Shown: piece after piece, positions 18,806-27,710 of the stretch
Layout: the number at the start of each line of letters is the position of its first letter
Position numbering within the stretch: the first letter of the stretch is position 1
Assembly: GCF_902832885.1 (NCBI RefSeq)
Contig: NZ_CADFDK010000006.1
Coordinates: 434,001-498,000 of the forward strand
Source: Burkholderia seminalis DSM 23518
GTDB lineage: Bacteria > Pseudomonadota > Gammaproteobacteria > Burkholderiales > Burkholderiaceae
Reading direction: 5' to 3'
DNA length: 64,000 bases
The notes under the pieces: generated by a model
Database searches by the model: none
Told to the model about the DNA's origin: nothing
The model's input: only the letters and a program-made list of their open reading frames with translations
Position numbers and translations under genes: made by a program

Positions 18806-20473
18806 ATGGCCCGCCTCATCCCCGACGACTGGAAAAGCCTCGCCGCGACCGGCGCGGCCGAACGCGAGCGCGAAACGCTCGCCGCGCTCGAACACGCGCT
18901 GCCCGACAGCTACACCGTGTATCACGGCGTCCACTGGACGCGCGCCGACCAGGCGTTCTCGGTATTCGGCGAAGCGGCGTTCGTCGTCGTGAGCCCGGCC
19001 GGCCGCGTGCTGCTGATCGAGCAGAAGGCCGGCTTCCTGCGCGAAACGCCCAAGGGGCTCGTGAAGGTCTACCTGCAGAAAGAGCGCAATGTCCCGATCC
19101 AGCTTGCGCGCACGCAGGAGACGCTGCACCGGCGCCTGACGGCCGCGCTCGGCGCGGGCGTCTACGGCGTCGAGGCGCTGCTGTACTGCCCCGACTACTC
19201 GATTCGCGACGCGTCGATCGCGGGCGTCCCGGCCGACCGTATCGTCGACGCATCGCGCAAGGCCCAGCTCGCGCACGTGATCCTGCAGATCCTGCCCGAG
19301 GACGACGAGCCCTTTCCGAACGCGCCGAAACTCCACCATTTCCTCGCGGACGAGCTCGCGCTCACGCCCGACACGAGCGCGCTCGTCGGGCAGGCCGGCA
19401 CGCTCGTCACGCGGCTGTCGGGCGGGCTCGCCGCGTGGGCGCGCCAGCTCGAATTCGCGCCGTTCCGGCTGCGCGTCACCGGTACGGCCGGCTCGGGCAA
19501 GACGCAGCTCGCAGTGCAGGCGATGCGCGACGCCGTCGCGGCCGGCAAGCGCGTGCTGTACGTGTGCTTCAACCGGCCGCTCGCCGACTACATCGCGCGC
19601 ATCGCGCCGCCCGGCGCGAAGATCGCGAACTACCACCAGCTGTGCGACTGGGTCGCGCGCGACGGCGGTTATACGCCCGACTTCCAGGCGCCCGGCGAAT
19701 TCGAGCGGCTCGAAGCGCGTTTCGCGGAAGCGCCGATTCCCGAGCGTTGGCGCTTCGACGTGCTGGTCGTCGACGAAGGACAGGATTTCCACGCGCCGTG
19801 GGCGGCCGCACTGGAGCGCTTGCTGGCGCCGGACGGCGCATGGTGGTGGCTGGAGGATCCGCTGCAGAATCTGTACATGCGCGAGCCCGTCGCACTGCCC
19901 GGCTGGGTCACGCTGAAGGCGCTGACGAACTACCGCAGCCCGCGCGACCTGCTCGAATTCGTGCGCGACGTCGTCGGCCGCGTCGAGCCGCTCGCGGCCG
20001 AGCTGCGCTCGGGCAGCCCGTTCGACGGTTCGGATCCGTCGGTATCGGCATACGGGGAACCAGGCGCGTCGGCCGACGCATTGGCGGAAGCCTGTATCGA
20101 CGCGACCAAGCGTGCGGTCACGCAGGCGCTGTCACTCGGCTTCCGCAAGCAGGACATCGCGGTACTGTCGTATCGCGGCCGCGAAGGCTCGGTGCTCGCG
20201 CCGCTCGACCAGCTCGGCCCGCACCGGATCAAGAGCTTCACCGGCAAGTACGACCTGTTCGGCAACCCCGAATATCGCGAAGGCGACGTGCTGCTCGATT
20301 CGATCTATCGCTTCAAGGGCCAGTCGGCGCCGTGCGTGATCCTCACCGAGGTCGACTTCGACACGCTCGACGCGCGTGCCGCGCGCAAGCTGTTCGTCGG
20401 CGCGACGCGGGCGACGATGAAGCTGCTGATCGTCGCGTCGTCGCGCGCGGCCGCGCAACTCGCGGCGGGATAA
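18806..20473 (+). CDS. NERD-domain UvrD-like DNA helicase
   Basis: 555 aa. Residues about 20-140 form a NERD (nuclease-related) domain (FVVVSPAGRVLLIEQKAG). The helicase part has Walker A GTAGSGKT (226-233), Walker B VVDEGQD (Asp323-Asp327) and C-terminal motifs (DSIYRFKGQSAPCVIL, LFVGATRAT) of superfamily 1. It should bind and unwind or translocate on DNA, perhaps with nucleic-acid cleavage by the NERD part; the precise job is not established. It is a single-gene unit, downstream of and co-directional with the regulator at 17833 with a 118-base gap, and convergent with the chemoreceptor gene. Confidence 0.83.
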   Translation: MARLIPDDWKSLAATGAAERERETLAALEHALPDSYTVYHGVHWTRADQAFSVFGEAAFVVVSPAGRVLLIEQKAGFLRETPKGLVKVYLQKERNVPIQLARTQETLHRRLTAALGAGVYGVEALLYCPDYSIRDASIAGVPADRIVDASRKAQLAHVILQILPEDDEPFPNAPKLHHFLADELALTPDTSALVGQAGTLVTRLSGGLAAWARQLEFAPFRLRVTGTAGSGKTQLAVQAMRDAVAAGKRVLYVCFNRPLADYIARIAPPGAKIANYHQLCDWVARDGGYTPDFQAPGEFERLEARFAEAPIPERWRFDVLVVDEGQDFHAPWAAALERLLAPDGAWWWLEDPLQNLYMREPVALPGWVTLKALTNYRSPRDLLEFVRDVVGRVEPLAAELRSGSPFDGSDPSVSAYGEPGASADALAEACIDATKRAVTQALSLGFRKQDIAVLSYRGREGSVLAPLDQLGPHRIKSFTGKYDLFGNPEYREGDVLLDSIYRFKGQSAPCVILTEVDFDTLDARAARKLFVGATRATMKLLIVASSRAAAQLAAG

Positions 20474-20499
20474 CGCGGCGGGACGGCGCGCCCGGTAGA

Positions 20500-20640
20500 A
20501 AAGTCGACCACCCGCCCCTGGATTACGAGGGCAACCTGGTTCGCTACATCGATTTGACCGGCAAATCGCGTTACGAAAAACATCTGACGATTCCGCCATC
20601 CAGGTGGGATTGGCTTCGCGCCAGATTGCCCCTGTTTTAA
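20500..20640 (+). other. Protein-like open stretch without a start
   Basis: Between the helicase stop and the terminator lies an open frame reading LDYEGNLVRYIDLTGKSRYE, then HLTIPPSRWDWLRARLPLF and TAA at 20638-20640. It looks like natural protein sequence but I see no ATG, GTG or ribosome-binding site that would start it after the helicase stop at 20473; the only candidate is a late TTG. It may be the tail of a decayed gene. Not recognised. Confidence 0.2.
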
Positions 20641-20670
20641 AGGCACGCCAGAAAATCGCGGTTTATAAAA

Positions 20671-20694
20671 GAATAAAGCCCCGTTACCGGGGCT
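20671..20694 (-). terminator. Rho-independent terminator of the chemoreceptor gene
   Basis: Stem AGCCCCG (20677-20683), loop TTAC, stem CGGGGCT (20688-20694). Read on the minus strand it is followed by TTTATTCTTTT, so it terminates the chemoreceptor transcript that ends at 20713. Confidence 0.85.
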
Positions 20695-20712
20695 TCACTT
20701 CTCGACGGGCCC

Positions 20713-22272
20713 TCAAGCCACCCGGAACGCGCCCACCGCGCGACGCAACCCGTCGGCCTGCTCCTCGAGCGACGCCGCGGCGGCCGCAGCCTGCTCGACG
20801 AGCGCGGCGTTCTGCTGCGACACCTGATCCATCTGCGACACCGCGCGGTTCACCTGCTCGATCCCGTCGCGCTGCTCGCCCGATGCGGCCGCGATCTCCG
20901 TCATGATGCCCGTCACGCGCCCGATCGCCTGCTGGATGTCCTGCATCGTCGTGCCGGCCATGCCGACGAGCCGCGAGCCGGTCGCGACGCGTTCGACCGA
21001 TTCGCCGATCAGCGTGCGGATTTCCTTCGCCGCGGACGCCGAGCGCTGCGCGAGCGTGCGCACCTCGCCCGCGACCACCGCAAAACCGCGGCCCTGCTCG
21101 CCGGCGCGCGCGGCTTCGACCGCCGCATTCAGCGCAAGAATGTTGGTCTGGAACGCGATGCCCTCGATCGTGCCGATGATGTCGGCAACCTTCTGCGAGC
21201 TCTGGTCGATCTCGTTCATCGTGCCGATCACCTCGCCCACCACGGTCGCGCCGCGCGTCGCGATCTCGCTCGCACTGTCCGCGCAGGCCTGCGCCTCGAG
21301 CGCGTGGTCGGCGTTCTGCTTCACGGTCGCCGTCAGCTGCTCCATGCTCGCGGCCGTCTCCTGCAGCGCCGATGCCTGCTCCTCGGTGCGCTGCGACAGG
21401 TCGGTGTTGCCGGCCGCGATCTGGTGCGTCGCCGTCGAGATCGCTTCGGAACCCTGGCTGACCTGGCGCACCGTATCCGCGAGGCTGCGCTGCATGCCCG
21501 TCACGCCCTTCACCAGCTCGGCCATTTCGTCGTGCGACGACCAGCGCACTTCCGACGTCAGGTCGCCCTCCGACAGGCGGCGGAAATGCGACAGCAGCCG
21601 GTTCACCGGCTGCGTGATCGCGAAATGCAGGCCGATCGCGCAGCCGAGACACGCGGCCAGGCCGAACGCGATGCCCGCGATCGCGCCCATGCGCATCCAG
21701 CCGTAATAGGTCTGCGCGGTGTCGTACACGTCCTTGCCGCGCGCGACCTGGTATGCGTCGAGCGCATCGGTCGCCTGCGTGAGCGCGACCGACAGCGGCG
21801 GCGCAACCGACATCAGCAGCCGGTCGGCCTCGTCGCGCCGGCCTTCGCGGATCGCATCGATCAGCGGCTTCAGTGCCTGCCCGATCAGCGCCTGGCGCGC
21901 GGCGTCGAGGCGGCTCGCAAGCGGGCCTTCGTCGCCGTCGTGCGGCATCGCCGCGTAGTTGCGCCAGGCCGCGTCGGCCTTCGCGAGATAGTTCTCGGCC
22001 TTCTTGACGAGATCCGGCACGTCCGGCGCTTCCGGATGCAGCAGCGCGCGATCGAGCGTCGTGCGCACGATCGTCAGGTTCAGGCTCGCCGCGGACAGCG
22101 CGGTCTTCGCAGCCAGTTGCTGCGTGTAGGCCTCGTCGAGCGCGCGGTTCGAGCTCTGCATGCCGGCGAGGCCGATCAGCCCCGAGACGACGAGCAGCAG
22201 GGCAACGAGGCCGAGCGTGGAGAAGATCCGCGTACGGATCGAGAAACGGGAAAACAGGGCGTTCAGGTTCAT
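20713..22272 (-). CDS. Methyl-accepting chemotaxis protein (Tar/Tsr class)
   Basis: 519 aa from the ATG at 22272 (MNLNALFSRFSIRTRIF); a GTG start 48 bases earlier is possible. One membrane helix (about 16-38), a periplasmic four-helix ligand domain of about 150 residues, a second helix (about 196-218), a HAMP region, and the conserved cytoplasmic signalling tip (EQGRGFAVVAGEVRTLAQRS). The protein senses a small molecule and controls CheA/CheW. It ends FRVA without an NWETF-type CheR/CheB docking pentapeptide. No che genes are nearby, so it acts with a distant system. Ligand unknown. Confidence 0.92.
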   Translation of the reverse strand: MNLNALFSRFSIRTRIFSTLGLVALLLVVSGLIGLAGMQSSNRALDEAYTQQLAAKTALSAASLNLTIVRTTLDRALLHPEAPDVPDLVKKAENYLAKADAAWRNYAAMPHDGDEGPLASRLDAARQALIGQALKPLIDAIREGRRDEADRLLMSVAPPLSVALTQATDALDAYQVARGKDVYDTAQTYYGWMRMGAIAGIAFGLAACLGCAIGLHFAITQPVNRLLSHFRRLSEGDLTSEVRWSSHDEMAELVKGVTGMQRSLADTVRQVSQGSEAISTATHQIAAGNTDLSQRTEEQASALQETAASMEQLTATVKQNADHALEAQACADSASEIATRGATVVGEVIGTMNEIDQSSQKVADIIGTIEGIAFQTNILALNAAVEAARAGEQGRGFAVVAGEVRTLAQRSASAAKEIRTLIGESVERVATGSRLVGMAGTTMQDIQQAIGRVTGIMTEIAAASGEQRDGIEQVNRAVSQMDQVSQQNAALVEQAAAAAASLEEQADGLRRAVGAFRVA

Positions 22273-22488
22273 GACGGCACGTGAGCGGTGAAAAGTGCCG
22301 CGGCAATCGGTCCGCGGCACTCTGTATTACGGTTTGCCTGCAAGAAACTTGAGTCCGCCCCCGTTTCTCGTCTGATCCCGGTCAATTTTTCGTGCCGGCA
22401 ATCTCCTGTTACGCCTGCAACATATCAAGGCTGGGCAGAAATTGACCAGGCAATCATCCATGGCTATATTTCGATTCAATTCCCTGCC

Positions 22489-24018
22489 ATGGCAGACATA
22501 TCGATGACAAGCGACACCCTCCTCACTCCTCCGGCCGTCGAAACGGCGCACCGGGACGCGCCGACCGGCCTGATCGTCGCCGCGCTGCTGCTGGTCATGC
22601 TGCTGTCCGCGCTCGACCAGACGATCGTGTCGACCGCGCTGCCGACGATCGTCGGCGAGCTCGGCGGGCTCGACCAGCTGTCGTGGGTCGTCACCGCGTA
22701 CCTGCTGTCGTCCACCGTCGTGCTGCCGCTGTACGGCAAGCTCGGCGACCTGTACGGCCGCAAGATCGTGCTGCAGGCCGCGATCGTGCTGTTTCTCGCG
22801 GGCTCCGCGCTGTGCGGCGTCGCGCAGGACATGACGCAGCTGATCGTGCTGCGCGCGCTGCAAGGACTCGGCGGCGGCGGCCTGATGGTCGTCACGATGG
22901 CCGCGATCGGCGATCTGGTCCCGCCCGATCGCCGCGCGCGTTACCAGGGGATGTTCGGCGGCGTCTACGGCCTCGCGACGATCGTCGGCCCGCTGCTCGG
23001 CGGCTTCCTGGTCGAGCACCTGTCGTGGCGCTGGATCTTCACGATCAACCTGCCGCTCGGCTTGCTCGCGCTCGCGGTGATCGGCGTGGCGTTCCGGCCG
23101 CACACCGCGCACGTGAAGCACCGGATCGACTACATGGGCGCCGCGTTCCTCGCGACCGCCCTCACCTGCGTGATCCTGTTCACGAGCGAAGGCGGCTCGC
23201 TGCTGCCATGGACATCGCCGCAACTGTGGATGACGCTCGTGCTCGGCGTCGTCGCGATCGGCGGCTTCGTCTACGAAGAGCGCCTCGCGGCCGAGCCGAT
23301 CATGCCGCTCGAACTGTTTCGCCATCGCACCTTCGTGCTGGTCAGCCTGATCGGCTTCGTGGTCGGTGTCGCGCTGTTCGGCTCGGTCACGTTCATCCCG
23401 CTCTACCTGCAGGTCGTGAAAGTCTCGACGCCGTCGCAGGCCGGCCTGCAGTTGCTGCCGATGATGGGCGGAATGCTCGTGACGTCGATCGTCAGCGGCC
23501 GGCTGATCTCGCGGCTCGGTTCGTACCGGATGTTCCCGATCGCGGGGACGCTGATCGGCGGCGTCGCGATGGCGCTGCTGGCGACGCTCACGCTCGACAC
23601 GCCGCTGCACACGATGTATGCGTACATGGCGCTGCTCGGGATCGGGCTCGGCATGGTGATGCCCGTGCTCACGCTCGCCGTGCAGAACACGGTCGAATTC
23701 CGGCACATGGGCGTCGCGACGTCGGGCGCGACGCTGTTCCGCTCGATCGGCGGCTCGCTCGGTGTCGCCGCGTTCGGCGCGCTGTTCTCGCACGGGCTGC
23801 AGTCGCGGATGATGCACGCGCTGCCGGCCGGCACGGCGTTGCCGCCCGCGCTCGGCCCGGCCGCCGTGCACCAGTTGCCCGGCGCGGTGCGCGATGCGTA
23901 TCTGCACGCGTTCGCCGGGTCGCTGCATGTCGTGTATCTGTCGGCTGCGACGGTGATCGCGATCGCATTCGTGCTCGCGTGGTTCGTCGAGGATGCGCCG
24001 CTGCGCAAGCACCACTGA
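22489..24018 (+). CDS. DHA2-family (EmrB/QacA-like) multidrug exporter
   Basis: About 509 aa from the ATG at 22489 (MADISMTSDTL); an ATG at 22504 is equally plausible and neither has a clear Shine-Dalgarno. The protein has about 14 membrane helices, motif A-like GKLGDLYGRK after helix 2, and motif C GVYGLATIVGPLLGGF in helix 5, marking a 14-TM proton-driven drug exporter of the major facilitator superfamily. It is transcribed divergently from the chemoreceptor, with about 215 bases between. No regulator or adaptor (EmrA) sits beside it. Substrate unknown. Confidence 0.88.
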   Translation: MADISMTSDTLLTPPAVETAHRDAPTGLIVAALLLVMLLSALDQTIVSTALPTIVGELGGLDQLSWVVTAYLLSSTVVLPLYGKLGDLYGRKIVLQAAIVLFLAGSALCGVAQDMTQLIVLRALQGLGGGGLMVVTMAAIGDLVPPDRRARYQGMFGGVYGLATIVGPLLGGFLVEHLSWRWIFTINLPLGLLALAVIGVAFRPHTAHVKHRIDYMGAAFLATALTCVILFTSEGGSLLPWTSPQLWMTLVLGVVAIGGFVYEERLAAEPIMPLELFRHRTFVLVSLIGFVVGVALFGSVTFIPLYLQVVKVSTPSQAGLQLLPMMGGMLVTSIVSGRLISRLGSYRMFPIAGTLIGGVAMALLATLTLDTPLHTMYAYMALLGIGLGMVMPVLTLAVQNTVEFRHMGVATSGATLFRSIGGSLGVAAFGALFSHGLQSRMMHALPAGTALPPALGPAAVHQLPGAVRDAYLHAFAGSLHVVYLSAATVIAIAFVLAWFVEDAPLRKHH

Positions 24019-24077
24019 GCGTTCGGCGAATCACGACGCGACCGGCGGGCCGCCTCGCGATCGGCGCGCGACCGCCG

Positions 24078-25076
24078 TCATGGCAGCAGCACAACACCGC
24101 CCGTCGTCGCGCGCGACTCCAGCAGCCGGTGCGCGTCGGCCGCCTGTTCGAGCGGCAGCCGCGCGCCGATCTCGACATGCATGCCGCCGGCCAGCCGGTC
24201 GAGCGTCGCGCGCGCGGCGTCCCGATATCCGTCGACGTCGCGCGCGATGAAGCCGAGCACGCTCGGCCGCGCGAGCGCGATCGAACGGGCCGGGCCCAGT
24301 TCGTCGAGATCGAACGTCTGCCGCGTGCCGATCGCGGCCACCTGCCCGATGCTCGCGACCATCCCGAACGGACGGACCGCGCCGAGCGTGCGCGTCAGCA
24401 CGTCACCACCGATTCCGTCGATCGCGTAATCGACCCCCGCGCCACCGCCGAACGCACGCGCCGCCGCGACGAAATCCTCCTCGCGATAATCGACCACCGC
24501 GTCGGCGCCGTGCGTGCGCACGAGCGCGGCCTTCGCGGCCGACCCGACCGTGCCGATCACCCGCGCGCCGAGCGCGCGCGCCCACTGCGTCGCCAGCAGC
24601 CCGACGCCGCCGGCCGCCGCATGCACGAGCACCGTGTCGCCGGCGCCGACCTGGCGGACGCGATGCATCAGCATGTAGACGGTGATCCCCTTCAGCAGTC
24701 CGGCAGCGGCGGCTGCGTCGCTCAGGTTGTCGGGAATCGGCAGTACGCGGCCGGCCGGCATCGTGCGCAGGTTCGCATAGCTGCCGGTCGGCATCCCCGC
24801 GTACGCGACGCGCTGGCCGGGCACGAGATCGGTCACGCCCGGCCCGACCGCGTCGATCACACCGGCCGCTTCGACACCGAGGGCGTCCGGCAGCGCGGGC
24901 AATGCGTGCGCCCCCGTCCTGAAATAGATGTCGACGAAGTTCACGCCGATCGCGGTCTGGCGAATCCGCACTTCGCCGGCGCCGGGCGGCGCGACGGGCG
25001 CATCGACGCGGCGCAGTACGCCGGCGTCGCCGTAACGGTCGATCCCGATCCGGATGGCATGGGCAGTCTGGGTCAT
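24078..25076 (-). CDS. NADPH:quinone oxidoreductase (zinc-independent MDR family)
   Basis: 332 aa from the ATG at 25076 (MTQTAHAIRIG), preceded by GAGGAA with good spacing. The N-terminal catalytic domain carries VNFVDIYFRTG and the nucleotide-binding domain the motif HAAAGGVGLLATQWARALGA (about residues 150-169), both typical of QOR/zeta-crystallin proteins, which reduce quinones or other alpha,beta-unsaturated carbonyls with NADPH. No zinc ligands are seen. It is divergent from the LysR regulator at 25160, its probable controller, with only 83 bases between the starts. Confidence 0.88.
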   Translation of the reverse strand: MTQTAHAIRIGIDRYGDAGVLRRVDAPVAPPGAGEVRIRQTAIGVNFVDIYFRTGAHALPALPDALGVEAAGVIDAVGPGVTDLVPGQRVAYAGMPTGSYANLRTMPAGRVLPIPDNLSDAAAAAGLLKGITVYMLMHRVRQVGAGDTVLVHAAAGGVGLLATQWARALGARVIGTVGSAAKAALVRTHGADAVVDYREEDFVAAARAFGGGAGVDYAIDGIGGDVLTRTLGAVRPFGMVASIGQVAAIGTRQTFDLDELGPARSIALARPSVLGFIARDVDGYRDAARATLDRLAGGMHVEIGARLPLEQAADAHRLLESRATTGGVVLLP

Positions 25077-25159
25077 GACGTTCCTCGCTTTCGAATGATG
25101 TGATGCGATCATCCCATCGTGCATAATCGAGCGGAATTCACGTTAATCGCCCATTTACT

Positions 25160-26080
25160 GTGCAAAATTCGACCGATCCGGATTCCGCCCCGGTATCCGC
25201 GCTGCCGATGAGCTGGGACGACGTCCGCTACTTCCTCGCGGTGATGCGCGGCGGCAGCCTGTCGGCCGCCGCGCGGGCGCTGCAGGTCCAGCACTCGACG
25301 GTCGCGCGGCGCATCGACGCGCTGGAGTCGGCGCTCGGGATCCGGCTGTTCGACCGGCTGCCGCGCGGCTGGCCGCCGACCGACGAAGGGCTGCACCTCG
25401 CCGAACACGCCGCGCGCCTCGAAGCCGACGCACATGCGTTCGCGCGCGCCGCGCAAGGGGCCGCGGCGCTCGACGGTGTAGTGCGCGTGTCGGCGTCGCC
25501 CGTGTTCGCCAGCCATTTCCTCGCGCCGCGCCTGGCCCGGGCACAGCGTGCGTGGCCGGCACTGCGGATCGACCTGCTGGGCGAGATGCATGCGGCGAAC
25601 CTGTATGCGCGCGAGGCCGATCTCGCGGTGCGGCTGTCGCGGCCGAGCGAGCCGGGACTCGCCGCGCGCCGGCTCGGCACGATGCGTTTCGCGCTGTGCG
25701 CGGCACCGGAATGGGCCGACGCGCCGCCCGACACCTGGCCGTTCGTCGGCTACGACGACGCGCTCGCGCAAACGCCGCAGCAGCAATGGCTCGAACGCTT
25801 CGCGGCCGGGCGCCGTTTCGCGTTCATCGCCAACGACCTCGCCGCGCAGCATCGCGCGTGCGCCGCCGGGGCCGGCGTCGCGCTGCTGCCGAGGTTTCTC
25901 GTCGACGATCCGGCCGCCCGCGTCGCTGCGCCGCTCGTCGAGCTGACCGACGCCCCGCGTTGCGACATCGAGCGCGAGATCTGGCTCGTCGTTCACCCGG
26001 ACGTGCGCCGGTCGCCGCGCGTGCAGCGCGTCGCCGAAGCGATCGCCGATGCGGTTCACGCGGCGGACGGACGGCTGTAG
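25160..26080 (+). CDS. LysR-family transcriptional regulator
   Basis: 306 aa from a GTG at 25160; an ATG at 25208 (MSWDDVRYF) at the edge of the DNA-binding domain is an alternative start. The winged HTH (about 18-78: GGSLSAAARALQVQHSTVARRIDALE) is followed by the usual co-inducer domain. The gene is divergent from the quinone oxidoreductase, the classic LysR arrangement, so it most likely regulates that gene from the 83-base gap. The motif HSTVARRI belongs to the subgroup often paired with oxidoreductases. Inducer unknown. Confidence 0.88.
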   Translation: MQNSTDPDSAPVSALPMSWDDVRYFLAVMRGGSLSAAARALQVQHSTVARRIDALESALGIRLFDRLPRGWPPTDEGLHLAEHAARLEADAHAFARAAQGAAALDGVVRVSASPVFASHFLAPRLARAQRAWPALRIDLLGEMHAANLYAREADLAVRLSRPSEPGLAARRLGTMRFALCAAPEWADAPPDTWPFVGYDDALAQTPQQQWLERFAAGRRFAFIANDLAAQHRACAAGAGVALLPRFLVDDPAARVAAPLVELTDAPRCDIEREIWLVVHPDVRRSPRVQRVAEAIADAVHAADGRL

Positions 26081-26168
26081 ACAGCCGACACCGTAATTTG
26101 CCCGACAGCTTTGCCAAGCCGCACGGCGAGCGGCATAGTAACGTTTTCATTTCTCCGCCGCCTCCGCC

Positions 26169-26711
26169 ATGTCCACTGCTCCTGCCTGCGTCGTTCGCGA
26201 CGCCGTCGACACCGACCTCGATGCGATCCACGCGATCTATGCGCACCACGTGCACCACAGCGTCGCGTCGTTCGAGGAAACGCCGCCCGACGTCGCCGAA
26301 CTGCGCGCGCGTCGCGACGCGGTGCTGCGCCAAGGACTGCCGTATCTCGTCGCGGAATGCGACGGCCGCGTGGCCGGCTACGCGTATGCCACGCCGTACC
26401 GCACGCGCAGCGCGTACCGCTTCGCGATCGAGGATTCGATCTACATCGACGATGCGCAGCGCGGGCGCGGGATCGGCCGCGCGTTGCTCGCGGCGCTGAT
26501 CGCGCGCTGCGAGCAAGGCCCGTGGCGGCAGATGATCGCGGTGATCGCCGACGGCGGCACCGGCGGCTCGACCTCGCTGCACCACGCATTCGGCTTCGAA
26601 CCGGCCGGCGTGCTGAAAGCGGTCGGTTTCAAGCACGGCCGCTGGATCGACACGGCGCTGCTGCAACGGCCGCTCGGCGGCGGCGCGCACACGCTCCCCG
26701 CCTCGCCCTGA
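26169..26711 (+). CDS. GNAT acetyltransferase, phosphinothricin-acetyltransferase-like
   Basis: 180 aa. The N-terminus (VVRDAVDTDLDAIHAIYAHHV), the catalytic-region EDSIYIDDAQRGRGIG (acetyl-CoA pyrophosphate loop Q/RxxGxG/A at about residues 98-103) and the GGSTSLHHAFGF segment match the PAT/MddA subgroup, which N-acetylates small amino-acid-like compounds such as methionine sulfoximine or phosphinothricin. Length is normal for the family (about 170-180 aa). It lies 88 bases after the LysR gene and just upstream of the MerR gene at 26739, all in the same direction, but no functional link is evident. Confidence 0.85.
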   Translation: MSTAPACVVRDAVDTDLDAIHAIYAHHVHHSVASFEETPPDVAELRARRDAVLRQGLPYLVAECDGRVAGYAYATPYRTRSAYRFAIEDSIYIDDAQRGRGIGRALLAALIARCEQGPWRQMIAVIADGGTGGSTSLHHAFGFEPAGVLKAVGFKHGRWIDTALLQRPLGGGAHTLPASP

Positions 26712-26738
26712 CCCGCCGCGTCGCGCTAGAATGCCCGC

Positions 26739-27587
26739 ATGTCAAAACAGACTCATTCCACGCCCGACGAGGCTGCGCCGGATTCCCGCAACGAGTACAC
26801 GGTCGACGAACTCGCGCGCGTGTCCGACACCACCGTGCGCAACGTCCGCGCGTACCAGGATCGCGGCTTGCTCGCGCCGCCGGAGAAACGCGGGCGCGTC
26901 GGCATCTACGACGATACGCACGTCGCGCGCCTGAAGCTGATCAACCATTTGCTCGCGCGCGGCTACACGCTGTCGAACATCCAGGACCTGATCAAGGCGA
27001 TCGACGAAGGCCACGACCTGCGCTCGATCCTCGGCCTCGAAAACGCGATCGGCGGCCGCTGGTCGCACGAGTTGCCGAAGACCTATTCGCTCGCCGCGCT
27101 CGCGCAGATGTTCGGCCCGCAGGCGACCACGCAGCTGTCGCGCGTGACCGAGCTCGGGCTGCTCGAACGGCGCGGCCTGTCGTTCGTCGCGAAGAGCCCC
27201 GCGCTGCTCGAGGCGGCGGCCGCGATGACGAAGGAAGGCATTCCGCCGCGCGAGCTGCTCGACGTGATCAGTCTCGCCCGGCCGCACTTCGACGCGATCG
27301 CGCGGCTGCTCGTCGATCTCGTCGTGAAGCGGCTCGACCGCTACGACGCCGGCACGCTGCCGCCCGCCACCGACGTGCCCGAACTCGTCGACGCGATCTG
27401 GCGCCTGCGCCCGCTCGCGGCCGTGTTCGTCGAAGGCGAGACGAACCGCGCGCTCGAAACCGCGGCGGGCGCGTATCTCGGCGGCCGCGTCGCGACGATC
27501 CTCGACAAGAAGCTCAGCGACGAAGCCGCGCGGCAGTCCGGCGCGCCGGATACATCCGATCCCGCACGCGACGGCGACAAAGCATAG
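26739..27587 (+). CDS. MerR-family transcriptional regulator
   Basis: 282 aa. Residues about 19-90 form a MerR-type winged helix (YTVDELARVSDTTVRNVRAYQDRGLLAPPEKR, then YTLSNIQDLIKAID). The long C-terminal region is mostly helical with no metal-binding cysteine cluster, so a metal sensor is unlikely. It begins 27 bases after the GNAT gene and may be co-transcribed. Its target is unknown. Confidence 0.86.
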   Translation: MSKQTHSTPDEAAPDSRNEYTVDELARVSDTTVRNVRAYQDRGLLAPPEKRGRVGIYDDTHVARLKLINHLLARGYTLSNIQDLIKAIDEGHDLRSILGLENAIGGRWSHELPKTYSLAALAQMFGPQATTQLSRVTELGLLERRGLSFVAKSPALLEAAAAMTKEGIPPRELLDVISLARPHFDAIARLLVDLVVKRLDRYDAGTLPPATDVPELVDAIWRLRPLAAVFVEGETNRALETAAGAYLGGRVATILDKKLSDEAARQSGAPDTSDPARDGDKA

Positions 27588-27710
27588 GACCGCCGCCGTC
27601 ATATTCATATCGGCAATGCTTCGTTTGCGGGCACGAACGCCCATGCGACGATTCTTCCAACCGAGCGGCACCAGCCGCTCCCCGAAGACGTTTCGCATGG
27701 AGTCCGTTCG

